A stretch of 64,000 bases of DNA from Enterococcus faecalis 13-SD-W-01 (GTDB lineage: Bacteria > Bacillota > Bacilli > Lactobacillales > Enterococcaceae): NCBI GenBank assembly GCA_000415185.1, contig KE351646.1:138019-202018 (forward strand), written 5' to 3'. The position numbers and the translations under genes were made by a program. Positions 35,624 to 43,395 of this stretch are shown here, one piece after another. Every line of letters starts with the position of its first letter. The stretch's first letter is position 1. The notes under the pieces are model-generated. The model saw only the letters and a list, made by a program, of their open reading frames with translations, made no database searches and was not told where the DNA came from.

Positions 35624-36925
35624 ATGGTAGGGAATATTGAAAATAATTGGTTATTTTTTTCAAGCTTGATAACAATTATCATAACTGTAATCTCTTTTAT
35701 AATTCAGAAAAGTAATTTTGATAGATTTTTTATACTTTTTTTTAACATTAGTCTATTTATATATTCAGGTTATGGTATTGCAGGAAGTTATATTAAAAAG
35801 GATTTTTACTTATATTTTTTTGTTTTTTTAGTTTGTATAAACTTTTCATATATTTTAACAACTAATTTGACAATAAAAAAAAATAGTATCAATGTAAATA
35901 CTTTTAATTTTGACAAATTTATTAGAAATGAAAAAATTTTAAAAATTATTATTCTGACTTTTTTTCTGACTTTAATTTTACCACTTATGTTTCCAAATCT
36001 CAGATTAATCGACTTAATTAAGCCCCCAACGCCAAGTACACAACAATTATTTTTAAATAGATTGATTTCTAACACTAATTCAATTTTATACATTGGAAAA
36101 ACAATACAATTACTATTATTGCCTTTCTTTTTTATTTATATAAAAAAATGCATTGATTTAAATAAAAACTATCAGTGGATAATACTATATTTTCTGTATA
36201 CTTACTTAAAATTTTTAGAGTTTGGCTACTTATCTAGAAATGAGATGGTAGGGTATATATGCTTGTTTATCACTATGTTAATGACGGTAAAAAGTTTTAA
36301 GAAATATCGAATATTTTTCTTCATTATCATTCTCGGAGGATTAATTTTAAGTGTACCGTTTTTTGTACATTATCAAGAAAGTAGAATTGGAGGTTTAGCA
36401 ACGCAAAGTAGTTACTTTGAATATGTGAACACATTACTTGCTTCGGAAGGTTTTTATCCAATGTACTATAATCAGATAATAAATATGAAAAATTTGATTT
36501 CACCATTTTTATATTTATTATGGTTAGTCTTCTTGATAATTCCCACTAAAATATTCCCATTAAAACCTACCTTATCGATTAATGAAATCTTTACGTATCA
36601 AGTGACAGGAATGCGGCAGGGAGATCATTTATACTCAATACAGCTCCCTTCTCTTGTTGGAGAATCTCTTATGATATATGGCACTCATTTTTTCTGGATA
36701 CATGCTGTTTTTCTAGGAAGTTTTTCTGCTATCCTATTCACTTTGTATAAAAAATATCCTACATTGAGATTTTGGCTTATTTATTTAGCAATTTCTTTTA
36801 TAAAAATTCCCAGAGGTGGAAGTCAGGGTTTTATAGCGGAGGCTTTAAATGGCAGTGTAGGGTTGATTATTGCTTTCCTTATTTACAATTTTATTAAGTC
36901 AACAGGGTGGCGGAAAAATGTTTAA
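35624..36925 (+). CDS. wzy: Oligosaccharide repeat unit polymerase Wzy
   Basis: Membrane protein of 433 residues with about eleven hydrophobic segments and a large hydrophilic loop (about residues 235-325), the layout of O-antigen/capsule polymerases. A loop with SRNEMVGY and another with HYQESRIGG and RQGDHLYSIQLPSLVGE contain the Arg and Glu/Asp residues expected near the site. No wider sequence motif exists for this family, so the call rests on topology and its position beside the flippase gene. Very AT-rich. The next gene overlaps its stop codon by eight bases. Confidence 0.8.
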   Translation: MVGNIENNWLFFSSLITIIITVISFIIQKSNFDRFFILFFNISLFIYSGYGIAGSYIKKDFYLYFFVFLVCINFSYILTTNLTIKKNSINVNTFNFDKFIRNEKILKIIILTFFLTLILPLMFPNLRLIDLIKPPTPSTQQLFLNRLISNTNSILYIGKTIQLLLLPFFFIYIKKCIDLNKNYQWIILYFLYTYLKFLEFGYLSRNEMVGYICLFITMLMTVKSFKKYRIFFFIIILGGLILSVPFFVHYQESRIGGLATQSSYFEYVNTLLASEGFYPMYYNQIINMKNLISPFLYLLWLVFLIIPTKIFPLKPTLSINEIFTYQVTGMRQGDHLYSIQLPSLVGESLMIYGTHFFWIHAVFLGSFSAILFTLYKKYPTLRFWLIYLAISFIKIPRGGSQGFIAEALNGSVGLIIAFLIYNFIKSTGWRKNV

Positions 36926-38144
36926 AAAATTGAAAAAAACCGATTTTTACAAAATTACATTTGGATCTATATTGGCTCAGGTAGTAATAATTCTTGTTTC
37001 ACCTTTGACAACAAGAATTTATACTCCAGAACAGCTAGGTAATTATACGCTTATAATTTCAATAGTATCTCTAGTGTTACCGGTGAGTAATTTAAAAATT
37101 AATACCTTAATTATAACTGATAAAAATAAAAGAGAAATAGCTGTCTATGTTTCATTGATTATTGGCTTGTTAGTCTCAATGGTCACGTTTTTATTTAGTT
37201 TGTTCTATTTAAAAGGTACACATGAAATTATTTGGAGTTTTTTACTTTTTGCTATACTTTTTTTTAACTCTCTAAATAATGTTGGAGTCTCGTTGTCAAA
37301 TAGTGATTCGAATTATAATCTTATAGGGAAATTTAACTTAATAAAATCAGTAATACAGAATTTCTTCTTAATAATTTTTGGTTTATTCAGTTTTGATGTA
37401 ATTGGTATGCTTTTTTCTCAATTAATTGGAAGTTTTACTGGGACGTTTACAATGTTTAGGGCCAGTAATTTTAGATTATCTTTTTCTTCTATTCCAAACG
37501 TTAAAACAACAGTTAAATTTGTGAGAGAAAATATTGGATTGATTATTTATTCAGCACCGGCACATTTTGTGAACTCGTTATCCTATAACATCTTAAACTT
37601 TTTTATTAATAGTTTATTCGGAGCCAGTATTTTTGGGTTTTATTCTTTAGCATTCAGAATACTAGGTATGCCGCTAACAGTAATATCGCAAAATTTTTCA
37701 AAAGTTTTTTTTAAAGATGCCGCTGAAGAATGGAACAGCAAAGGGAAATTCACGGCTAGTTTACGAAAGCATACTATAATTTTAGTGACTATATCAGTTA
37801 TGTTTTTATTCGGAGCTATTTTTTTAGGACCTATGTTATTTGAAATTGTTTTTGGATCCGCATGGAAAACCACTGGGACGTATGTTCAAATTTTAGCACC
37901 GATGTTCGCAATAAGATTAATAGTTTCTTCACTAACGCCAGCATTTTTAATTGCGAAGAAACAAAATATAGAACTATTATTTCAAAGTTCATTTCTTTTT
38001 TTAGCAATTATAAGTTACATATTGACTAAATTGTTGAATTTAGAAATCATTTCTTTCTTAATTTTAGTTTCTTCTATATACGTATTAATTTATTGTTTTG
38101 GTTATTATAAAATTTATAGATTTAGCAAAGGGGATAAAAAATGA
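36918..38144 (+). CDS. wzx: Oligosaccharide flippase Wzx (MOP superfamily)
   Basis: 408 residues with twelve predicted membrane segments, as in Wzx proteins. The N-terminus FYKITFGSILAQVVIILVSP and TRIYTPEQLGNYTLIISIVS are the polysaccharide-synthase signature of family 2 (PST). It would flip undecaprenyl-linked repeat units to the outer face for Wzy. I start at ATG 36918, inside the end of wzy, after GGGTGGCGG; a longer frame runs back 48 bases. AT-rich. Followed by an ATGA overlap with wecC. Confidence 0.9.
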   Translation: MFKKLKKTDFYKITFGSILAQVVIILVSPLTTRIYTPEQLGNYTLIISIVSLVLPVSNLKINTLIITDKNKREIAVYVSLIIGLLVSMVTFLFSLFYLKGTHEIIWSFLLFAILFFNSLNNVGVSLSNSDSNYNLIGKFNLIKSVIQNFFLIIFGLFSFDVIGMLFSQLIGSFTGTFTMFRASNFRLSFSSIPNVKTTVKFVRENIGLIIYSAPAHFVNSLSYNILNFFINSLFGASIFGFYSLAFRILGMPLTVISQNFSKVFFKDAAEEWNSKGKFTASLRKHTIILVTISVMFLFGAIFLGPMLFEIVFGSAWKTTGTYVQILAPMFAIRLIVSSLTPAFLIAKKQNIELLFQSSFLFLAIISYILTKLLNLEIISFLILVSSIYVLIYCFGYYKIYRFSKGDKK

Positions 38145-39355
38145 TTAACGTAATTGGCTTAGGCTATATTGGACTGCCGACCGCTTTGATGTTGGCAGCA
38201 AATGGAAATAAGGTTATAGGAACAGACTACAATCAGCAGTTGATAAAAAAGCTTCAAGAAGAGCAATTGACATTTGAAGAAAAAGGGTTGCAAGAACTGT
38301 TTGATAAGGCTTTATCGGAAGGAATCAATTTTGAGAATGAATATGTCTCTACCGATTTTTATATCGTCACTGTGCCTACACCGTATGATAAAACAGATAA
38401 AAAAATTGATCCATTTTATGTTATTGCAGCTACGAAAAAGATACTAGAAGTATGCAAAAAAGGGACAATTCTAGTGATCGAATCAACAATTTCTCCAGGG
38501 ACGATTGATCGTTTTGTACGTCCACTTGTAAAAGAAGCTGGACTAGTTTTAGGAGAAGACATTCATTTAGTTCACGCTCCTGAAAGAATATTGCCAGGGC
38601 AAATGATTAAAGAATTACAATTTAATTCTCGGACAATTGGTGCAGATAAGTCTGAAATTGCTGAAAAAGTAAAGGAAGTTTATTCAACTTTTTGTGAAGG
38701 AGAAATCGTTTGCACAGATATTCGCACTGCAGAAATGAGTAAAGTTGTGGAAAATACTTTCCGTGCGGTTAATATTGCATACGCAAACGAATTAACAAAA
38801 ATTGCTCGACAGGATGGGTTAGATGTGCATGAAATCATACGGATTGCTAATATGCACCCTCGCGTAAACATTTTGAGTCCTGGACCGGGAGTTGGCGGAC
38901 ACTGTATTCCGGTTGATCCGTGGTTTCTAGTCGGTGATTATCCACGTTTGACACAATTGATTTCAACAGCTTTGGAAATTAATGAATCAATGCCAGATTT
39001 GGTTCTGGAGCGACTTACAACGATAATGAAAGAGAATAATATTACAAACAGAAACAAAATTGGTATATATGGATTGACGTATAAGCAAGATGTAGATGAT
39101 ATTAGAGAAAGTCCAACTTTGCAGTTGTTTGAAAAAATGACAGCTAGTTTTGCAGAACCATTTAGAGTTTTCGATCCAATGATCAAAGAAAAAGTGATGG
39201 ACAACCAAGTGATGGATTTTGATGAGTTTTTAGATGATTCTCAAATCATCGTATTGATGGTTGGACATACACACTTAAAAGAGAACTTAGATAAGTTGAA
39301 AAATAAATTAATTTTAGATACACACAACCTTATTGATGACACCTACAAATTATAG
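38141..39355 (+). CDS. wecC: UDP-N-acetyl-D-mannosamine dehydrogenase
   Basis: Oxidises UDP-ManNAc to UDP-ManNAcA with NAD. 404 residues: INVIGLGYIGLPTALMLAA binds NAD, FYIVTVPTPYDKTDKKIDP and VIESTISPGTID follow, HAPERILPGQMIKEL is typical of the WecC/CapO group, and the catalytic Cys lies in GPGVGGHCIPVDPWF. It corresponds to Cap5O of S. aureus. Overlaps wzx by four bases and precedes wecB by nine, the capO-capP order. Confidence 0.95.
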   Translation: MINVIGLGYIGLPTALMLAANGNKVIGTDYNQQLIKKLQEEQLTFEEKGLQELFDKALSEGINFENEYVSTDFYIVTVPTPYDKTDKKIDPFYVIAATKKILEVCKKGTILVIESTISPGTIDRFVRPLVKEAGLVLGEDIHLVHAPERILPGQMIKELQFNSRTIGADKSEIAEKVKEVYSTFCEGEIVCTDIRTAEMSKVVENTFRAVNIAYANELTKIARQDGLDVHEIIRIANMHPRVNILSPGPGVGGHCIPVDPWFLVGDYPRLTQLISTALEINESMPDLVLERLTTIMKENNITNRNKIGIYGLTYKQDVDDIRESPTLQLFEKMTASFAEPFRVFDPMIKEKVMDNQVMDFDEFLDDSQIIVLMVGHTHLKENLDKLKNKLILDTHNLIDDTYKL

Positions 39356-39364
39356 GAGTAAAAA

Positions 39365-40525
39365 ATGAAAAAAATAAAAATCATGACCATCTTCGGCACC
39401 CGTCCTGAAGCAATAAAAATGGCTCCTTTGATGAAAGCAATTGAAAAGGACCCGCGTTTCGAGTCCATTGTGACAGTTACAGCACAACACCGTCAAATGT
39501 TAGATCAAGTGATGGCTATTTTTGGATTACAAGCGGATTATGATTTGAATATCATGAAAGATGGGCAAACGTTGACGGATATTACGAGTCGCGTAATAAA
39601 GGAGCTAGATAGTGTACTAGCAGAAGCTAAGCCAGATATCATCTTAGTGCACGGTGATACAACAACGACTTTTGCAGCATCTATTGCAGGATTTTATCGT
39701 CAAATAAAGATTGGACATGTAGAAGCTGGTTTACGTACTTGGGATAAATACTCTCCTTTTCCAGAAGAGATGAACCGGCAATTGACGGACACGTTAGCAG
39801 ATTTTTACTTTGCTCCTACAGCTATGAGTAAATCGAATCTTCTTAAAGAAGGAAGAGATGAAGAAGCAATATTTATCACTGGAAACACAGCGATAGATGC
39901 AATGGAATACACAATCAAAGAAAGTTATTCGGATCACTTGTTAGATAGTTTGACAGGAAAAAGGATCGTTTTAGTGACCATGCATCGTCGAGAAAACTTA
40001 GGGCAGCCAATGACAAATGTTTTCAAAGCAATAAATAGACTCATTGAAAAGTTTGATGATGTTCATGTCGTCTTTCCAATGCACAAAAATCCAAAAGTAA
40101 GAAAAAATGCAGAAGAAACATTAAATCATTCTGAGCAAATACATTTGATTGAACCTTTGGATGTTGTCGATTTTCAAAATTTTTCGAATAACAGTTATAT
40201 GATTTTGTCTGATTCTGGTGGTGTGCAAGAAGAGGCACCATCGCTAGGTGTTCCCGTATTAGTGCTAAGGGATACTACAGAAAGACCAGAAGGCATTGAA
40301 GTGGGGACTTTAAAACTAGTAGGTACAGATGAAGATAAAGTTTATGAGGAAGCTTCTCTTTTGTTAACCAACGAAGAAGAATATAAAAAAATGTCTCAAG
40401 CCTCTAACCCATATGGTGATGGCAAAGCAAGTGAGCGTATTTTAGATGCAATAGCTTACTCTTTTGGCGTGACAGAAACAAAACCAATGGATTTTTTGAT
40501 TGAGTTAGAAAATTCGATGCATTGA
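39365..40525 (+). CDS. wecB: UDP-N-acetylglucosamine 2-epimerase (non-hydrolysing)
   Basis: Interconverts UDP-GlcNAc and UDP-ManNAc. 386 residues with FGTRPEAIKMAPLM, TAQHRQMLDQVM, VHGDTTTTFAAS, GHVEAGLRTWDKYSPFPEE, TMHRRENLG and LSDSGGVQEEAPSLG, the full set for this family, including the Glu and His residues for catalysis and the UDP-GlcNAc allosteric site. Last gene of the polysaccharide locus; two terminators follow. Homologue of Cap5P. Confidence 0.96.
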   Translation: MKKIKIMTIFGTRPEAIKMAPLMKAIEKDPRFESIVTVTAQHRQMLDQVMAIFGLQADYDLNIMKDGQTLTDITSRVIKELDSVLAEAKPDIILVHGDTTTTFAASIAGFYRQIKIGHVEAGLRTWDKYSPFPEEMNRQLTDTLADFYFAPTAMSKSNLLKEGRDEEAIFITGNTAIDAMEYTIKESYSDHLLDSLTGKRIVLVTMHRRENLGQPMTNVFKAINRLIEKFDDVHVVFPMHKNPKVRKNAEETLNHSEQIHLIEPLDVVDFQNFSNNSYMILSDSGGVQEEAPSLGVPVLVLRDTTERPEGIEVGTLKLVGTDEDKVYEEASLLLTNEEEYKKMSQASNPYGDGKASERILDAIAYSFGVTETKPMDFLIELENSMH

Positions 40526-40576
40526 ATTAAAAGATTATTAATTCCAGATTTACAAAAAAATATGTGAGTTGTATCT

Positions 40577-40618
40577 CCGTTAAAATTGACCATTGTTGGC
40601 AATTTTAACGGTTTTTTA
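40577..40618 (+). terminator. First terminator after the polysaccharide locus
   Basis: CCGTTAAAATTG and CAATTTTAACGG form a 12-bp perfect stem with an 11-base loop, then six T residues. Confidence 0.92.
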
Positions 40619-40700
40619 CTCATTTCCCAACCCATTCCCAAATCCTCTGAATTTTCTAATAAAATAATGTTTATTCTCATGATATGTCCTTGTTTTCATT

Positions 40701-40732
40701 CCGCTTTCTATGTTATAAAGCGGCTTTTTTTG
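40701..40732 (+). terminator. Second terminator after the polysaccharide locus
   Basis: CCGCTTT and AAAGCGG form a stem followed by CTTTTTTTG. Two terminators in tandem shield the following stress operon from readthrough. Confidence 0.8.
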
Positions 40733-40939
40733 TTTTTATAAGTAAGAAAAGGTCGAAATTGCTCAAAAAAATTTTTGAAATTTTTTTTGATTTAAATGCT
40801 GTTATATCAACTTTTCAGCTTTATTTCTTTTGATTTACTTACTTTAAATTAGATATTTATAAGCGTATTATTTTTGTTTTTTCATTTATTGTAATATTGT
40901 AGATAGTGTAGATAACAACTGATATAAAAAAAGGAGTTG
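40733..40939. other. AT-rich promoter region of the gls24 operon
   Basis: About 200 bp without a gene, very rich in A and T runs. TTGTAATATTGTAGATAGTGT lies near 40896; no clear boxes of a housekeeping promoter can be fixed. The region presumably contains the stress-responsive promoter of the following genes. Confidence 0.3.
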
Positions 40940-41074
40940 ATGAAAAACAGAAAACTCGTTTTAGAAATGTCTGAGAACTTATCTCATAAAGGCGAAGTCG
41001 AAACGTATTTTCTGGGGTTATTGGTAAATCACACTTATCTTATATCCAGTAAAACTACGAAGTCATTCTTATAG
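40940..41074 (+). CDS. Possible small protein, 44 residues
   Basis: ATG preceded by AAAAAAAGGAGTTG, spacing slightly short. The peptide begins MKNRKLVLEMSENLSHKG and ends SKTTKSFL; there is no membrane segment or known motif. The frame stops two bases before the ribosome site of the next small gene. It could be a leader peptide or simply chance; I do not recognise it. Confidence 0.4.
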   Translation: MKNRKLVLEMSENLSHKGEVETYFLGLLVNHTYLISSKTTKSFL

Positions 41075-41085
41075 GAGGGAAGCTG

Positions 41086-41190
41086 ATGAATAAAACACTG
41101 AAGAAGCTGTTGATGGTTTCAACGATTATTCTCATTCCTATGTTGGTCAAAAAGAAAAAAGCTGACCAAAAAATCCATCCAGGAAAATAG
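41086..41190 (+). CDS. Small membrane peptide at the head of the gls24 operon, 34 residues
   Basis: The ATG follows AGGAGGGAAGCTG, an excellent ribosome site. The peptide has a short basic start (MNKTLKK), one hydrophobic stretch (LLMVSTIILIPMLV) and a strongly basic tail (KKKKADQKIHPGK). It is 73 bp ahead of the amaP-like gene in the same direction and probably part of the same transcript. No family recognised; a role in anchoring or membrane stress is only a guess from position. Confidence 0.6.
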   Translation: MNKTLKKLLMVSTIILIPMLVKKKKADQKIHPGK

Positions 41191-41263
41191 ACGGAGAAGT
41201 TGTCTGTAAAGTGTTATCGCTGAATCATCTTTTGTTTAGCAGAAAGAAGAAAGGAGGGGTGCT

Positions 41264-41839
41264 ATGAATCGGGGAATAAAAACAATCGGGATCATTTTAT
41301 CGTTGATACTGTTATCAGTCTTATTGTTAGTGATGCTAATCAGTACACCATTTATGGATATGCCATTCGGTCTTAAAAAAGGTCGCTTGCTACATTTTTC
41401 TTTGACCAATTATTATTTTCAGCAATATTTGTTCTGGGCCGCAGTCGTTTTTGCCGTGTTGCTGGTCATCGTGATTCTGGTACTCATTTTCTACCCAAGA
41501 ATAAAACGCAATTTTATTCTGAAAGAAGATGCGGGTACACTATCACTTGATAAAAAAGCCATCGAAGGTTTTGTTCGTTCAAAACTGAATGAAAAAGACT
41601 TTGTCGGTACACCAAAAGTCGACGTTCGCGCTACAAAGAACAAGATCAAAGTCAAAGTCAAAGGGAAACTGACTAGAACCTCATCCATCTTGGGTAAAAC
41701 AGGAAGCTTGATGGAAGAGATTCGCCGCGAATTGCAAGAAATAGTGGGCACAGATGAAAAAGTCCATGTTGATGTCAATTATGCACATTTTGACAGAGAC
41801 AACGAAGAACGAGAGACAAACCACTCTCGAGTAGAATAG
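41264..41839 (+). CDS. amaP: Alkaline shock response membrane anchor protein AmaP
   Basis: Membrane protein of 191 residues: two hydrophobic segments (about 7-27 and 46-73) followed by a cytosolic domain with GTPKVDVRATKNKIKVKVKG, VDVNYAHFD near the end. In S. aureus AmaP anchors Asp23 to the membrane. The gene has AGGAGGGG before its ATG and is followed by a DUF2273 gene and the Asp23-family gene, the conserved operon order. 191 residues is normal for the family. Confidence 0.92.
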   Translation: MNRGIKTIGIILSLILLSVLLLVMLISTPFMDMPFGLKKGRLLHFSLTNYYFQQYLFWAAVVFAVLLVIVILVLIFYPRIKRNFILKEDAGTLSLDKKAIEGFVRSKLNEKDFVGTPKVDVRATKNKIKVKVKGKLTRTSSILGKTGSLMEEIRRELQEIVGTDEKVHVDVNYAHFDRDNEERETNHSRVE

Positions 41840-41850
41840 GAGGGAGCCAA

Positions 41851-42045
41851 ATGAAAGAATTATTCGATCAATATAAACTCCCGATTATTTTCGGGGTGTT
41901 AGGTCTGATCCTAGCCGTACTATTAGTTTCTATCGGCTTCTTCAAAACATTGTTGATCGTGGTATTGACAGTTTTAGGAGCAGCGTTAGGTTTCTATTTA
42001 GATAAAACGGGGATCCTTGAAGAGTTCTTGAACAACATGAAATAA
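41851..42045 (+). CDS. DUF2273 small membrane protein
   Basis: 64 residues with two hydrophobic segments (IIFGVLGLILAVLLVSIGFF and LLIVVLTVLGAALGFYL) and a short end (LDKTGILEEFLNNMK). The DUF2273 family always sits between amaP and an asp23/gls24 gene in Firmicutes. Function unknown; probable part of the same membrane stress complex. AGGAGGGAGCC precedes the ATG. Confidence 0.93.
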   Translation: MKELFDQYKLPIIFGVLGLILAVLLVSIGFFKTLLIVVLTVLGAALGFYLDKTGILEEFLNNMK

Positions 42046-42064
42046 ACTATTAGGAGGAACTATT

Positions 42065-42775
42065 ATGTCAAACAACAATCAAGACAAAAACACAAACAAA
42101 GCACCTGTATCTGCACATCCAGATCCAGTCGTACCAAATGTGACAAACGCAGTGGAACATCACAAAGAAGAAACTAAACCAAACGTTCCAGGTACACCAG
42201 GACATGCTCCTCAAGGCAATGCGCCTAAACAACCTGAACATTCACATAACACTCCTGAACATGGAGATGAACATGTGAAAGGCGACGTTACTTATGATGA
42301 TAAAGTAATCCAAAAAATCATTGGTAACGCAGTAGAACAAATTGACGGATTATTGACAGTCAACGGCGGCTTCTTCTCAAATGTTGCTGAAAAATTAGTC
42401 AATACTGACAATGTTACTGCTGGTATCCAAACAGAAGTTGGGAAAAAACAAGTAGCAGTAGACATGGATATCGTTGTTGAATACGGCCGCGACATTCCAG
42501 AACTTGCGGAACACATCAAAAAAGTGATCCACGATGAAGTAGAAAAAATGACTCATCTAGACGTGATCGAAGTAAATATCAATGTTACGGATATCAAATC
42601 AAAAGAAGAATATGAAAAAGACAGCGAAACGGTCCAAGATAAAGTGACAAGCGCTGCAAAAACAACTGGGAACTTCGCTTCTCAACAAACAGAAAAAGCA
42701 AAAGACGCTATGAGCCGCGGAACAGAAAAGGTTCAAGATAAAGTACAAGAAACACAAGAAAACAGAGTACAATAA
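42065..42775 (+). CDS. gls24: Asp23/Gls24 family envelope stress protein
   Basis: 236 residues. An unusual N-terminal 70 residues rich in Pro, His, Asn (KPNVPGTPGHAPQGNAPK, PEHSHNTPEHGDEHV) precede the Asp23 domain (about 76-180: GDVTYDDKVIQKIIGNAVEQ, NVTAGIQTEVGKKQVAVDMD, VEYGRDIPELAEHIKK, VIEVNINVTDI). A charged coiled-coil tail follows (EKAKDAMSRGTEKVQDKV). In enterococci Gls24 proteins are stress-induced and linked to bile resistance and virulence. AGGAGGAAC precedes the ATG. Confidence 0.95.
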   Translation: MSNNNQDKNTNKAPVSAHPDPVVPNVTNAVEHHKEETKPNVPGTPGHAPQGNAPKQPEHSHNTPEHGDEHVKGDVTYDDKVIQKIIGNAVEQIDGLLTVNGGFFSNVAEKLVNTDNVTAGIQTEVGKKQVAVDMDIVVEYGRDIPELAEHIKKVIHDEVEKMTHLDVIEVNINVTDIKSKEEYEKDSETVQDKVTSAAKTTGNFASQQTEKAKDAMSRGTEKVQDKVQETQENRVQ

Positions 42776-42808
42776 TACAATAACAGATAATTTAAGGAGG
42801 AATTTATT

Positions 42809-43054
42809 ATGGGTTTAATTTGGTCATTAATCGTAGGTGCAATTATTGGGGTTATCGCAGGAGCGTTAACAGGTAAAGGAAACAGCATGGGCTGGATCGC
42901 AAATATCGCTGCAGGTCTTATCGGTTCTGCTATCGGACAATCATTGCTAGGTTCATGGGGACCATCATTAGCAGGAATGGCGATCATTCCATCGATTATC
43001 GGTGCAGTGATCTTAGTTCTTATCGTTTCATTCTTTGTAGGAAGAAGCAAATAA
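42809..43054 (+). CDS. glsB: GlsB/YeaQ/YmgE family stress response membrane protein
   Basis: 81 residues with three hydrophobic segments rich in Gly and Ala: LIVGAIIGVIAGALTGKG, IANIAAGLIGSAIG, IPSIIGAVILVLIVSFFVG. Transglycosylase-associated family by Pfam name, though no such activity is known. It is paired with gls24 in enterococci. AAGGAGG precedes the ATG at 42809. Last gene of the operon. Confidence 0.95.
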   Translation: MGLIWSLIVGAIIGVIAGALTGKGNSMGWIANIAAGLIGSAIGQSLLGSWGPSLAGMAIIPSIIGAVILVLIVSFFVGRSK

Positions 43055-43395
43055 GACTATAAACTGTCGGTGTGATTTGTAAAAAAACATAACTGAACGC
43101 ATCTAAGCGTAAATAAATCAGCTTCTCCGACGATCAATTCGAAATGGAGGCCGTATAAAAGAAGGAAATGATTTTCCTTCTTGGCCTTCTGATTGATCAA
43201 GGAGGAGTTGATTTTCGCGCAGATGCCATTTTTTTGGGCAATTTTTGCCTTTTTTCTAAAGAAAAGTCTATTTCAGTATGTGAAACATTTACTTAGCATC
43301 AAAAAAGCACTCCTTACCCTTGATTTCCAAGAAGGGAAGGAGTAAAAACAGCATTATTAGTAAGCGTTTTTAATAACATTAGTTGGAGGTAATTT
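43055..43395. other. Intergenic region with two hairpins and a cre-like site
   Basis: No ORF of worth. A 67-bp imperfect inverted repeat at 43132-43198 has three nested stems (GATCAAT/ATTGATC, GGCC/GGCC, AGAAGGAAA/TTTTCCTTCT). A second hairpin ACTCCTTACCCTT/AAGGGAAGGAGT lies at 43309-43343. Downstream, TTAGTAAGCGTTTTTAATAA at about 43357-43376 resembles a CcpA catabolite box with two mismatches, suitable for the sugar transporter gene that follows. Confidence 0.5.
43357..43376 (+). promoter_or_regulatory. Possible CcpA (cre) site before the sugar-binding protein gene
   Basis: TTAGTAAGCGTTTTTAATAA against the cre consensus WWTGNAARCGNWWWCAWW keeps the central AAGCG and the A/T flanks but lacks the first T and the C of CA. 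It lies about 20-40 bp before the start codon, where CcpA would block transcription. Confidence 0.4.

Noticed and set aside
19194-40525. Polysaccharide locus as a prophage or integrative island
   Set aside because: No integrase, transposase, tRNA target or flanking direct repeats are visible; it looks like a resident locus with exchanged central genes.
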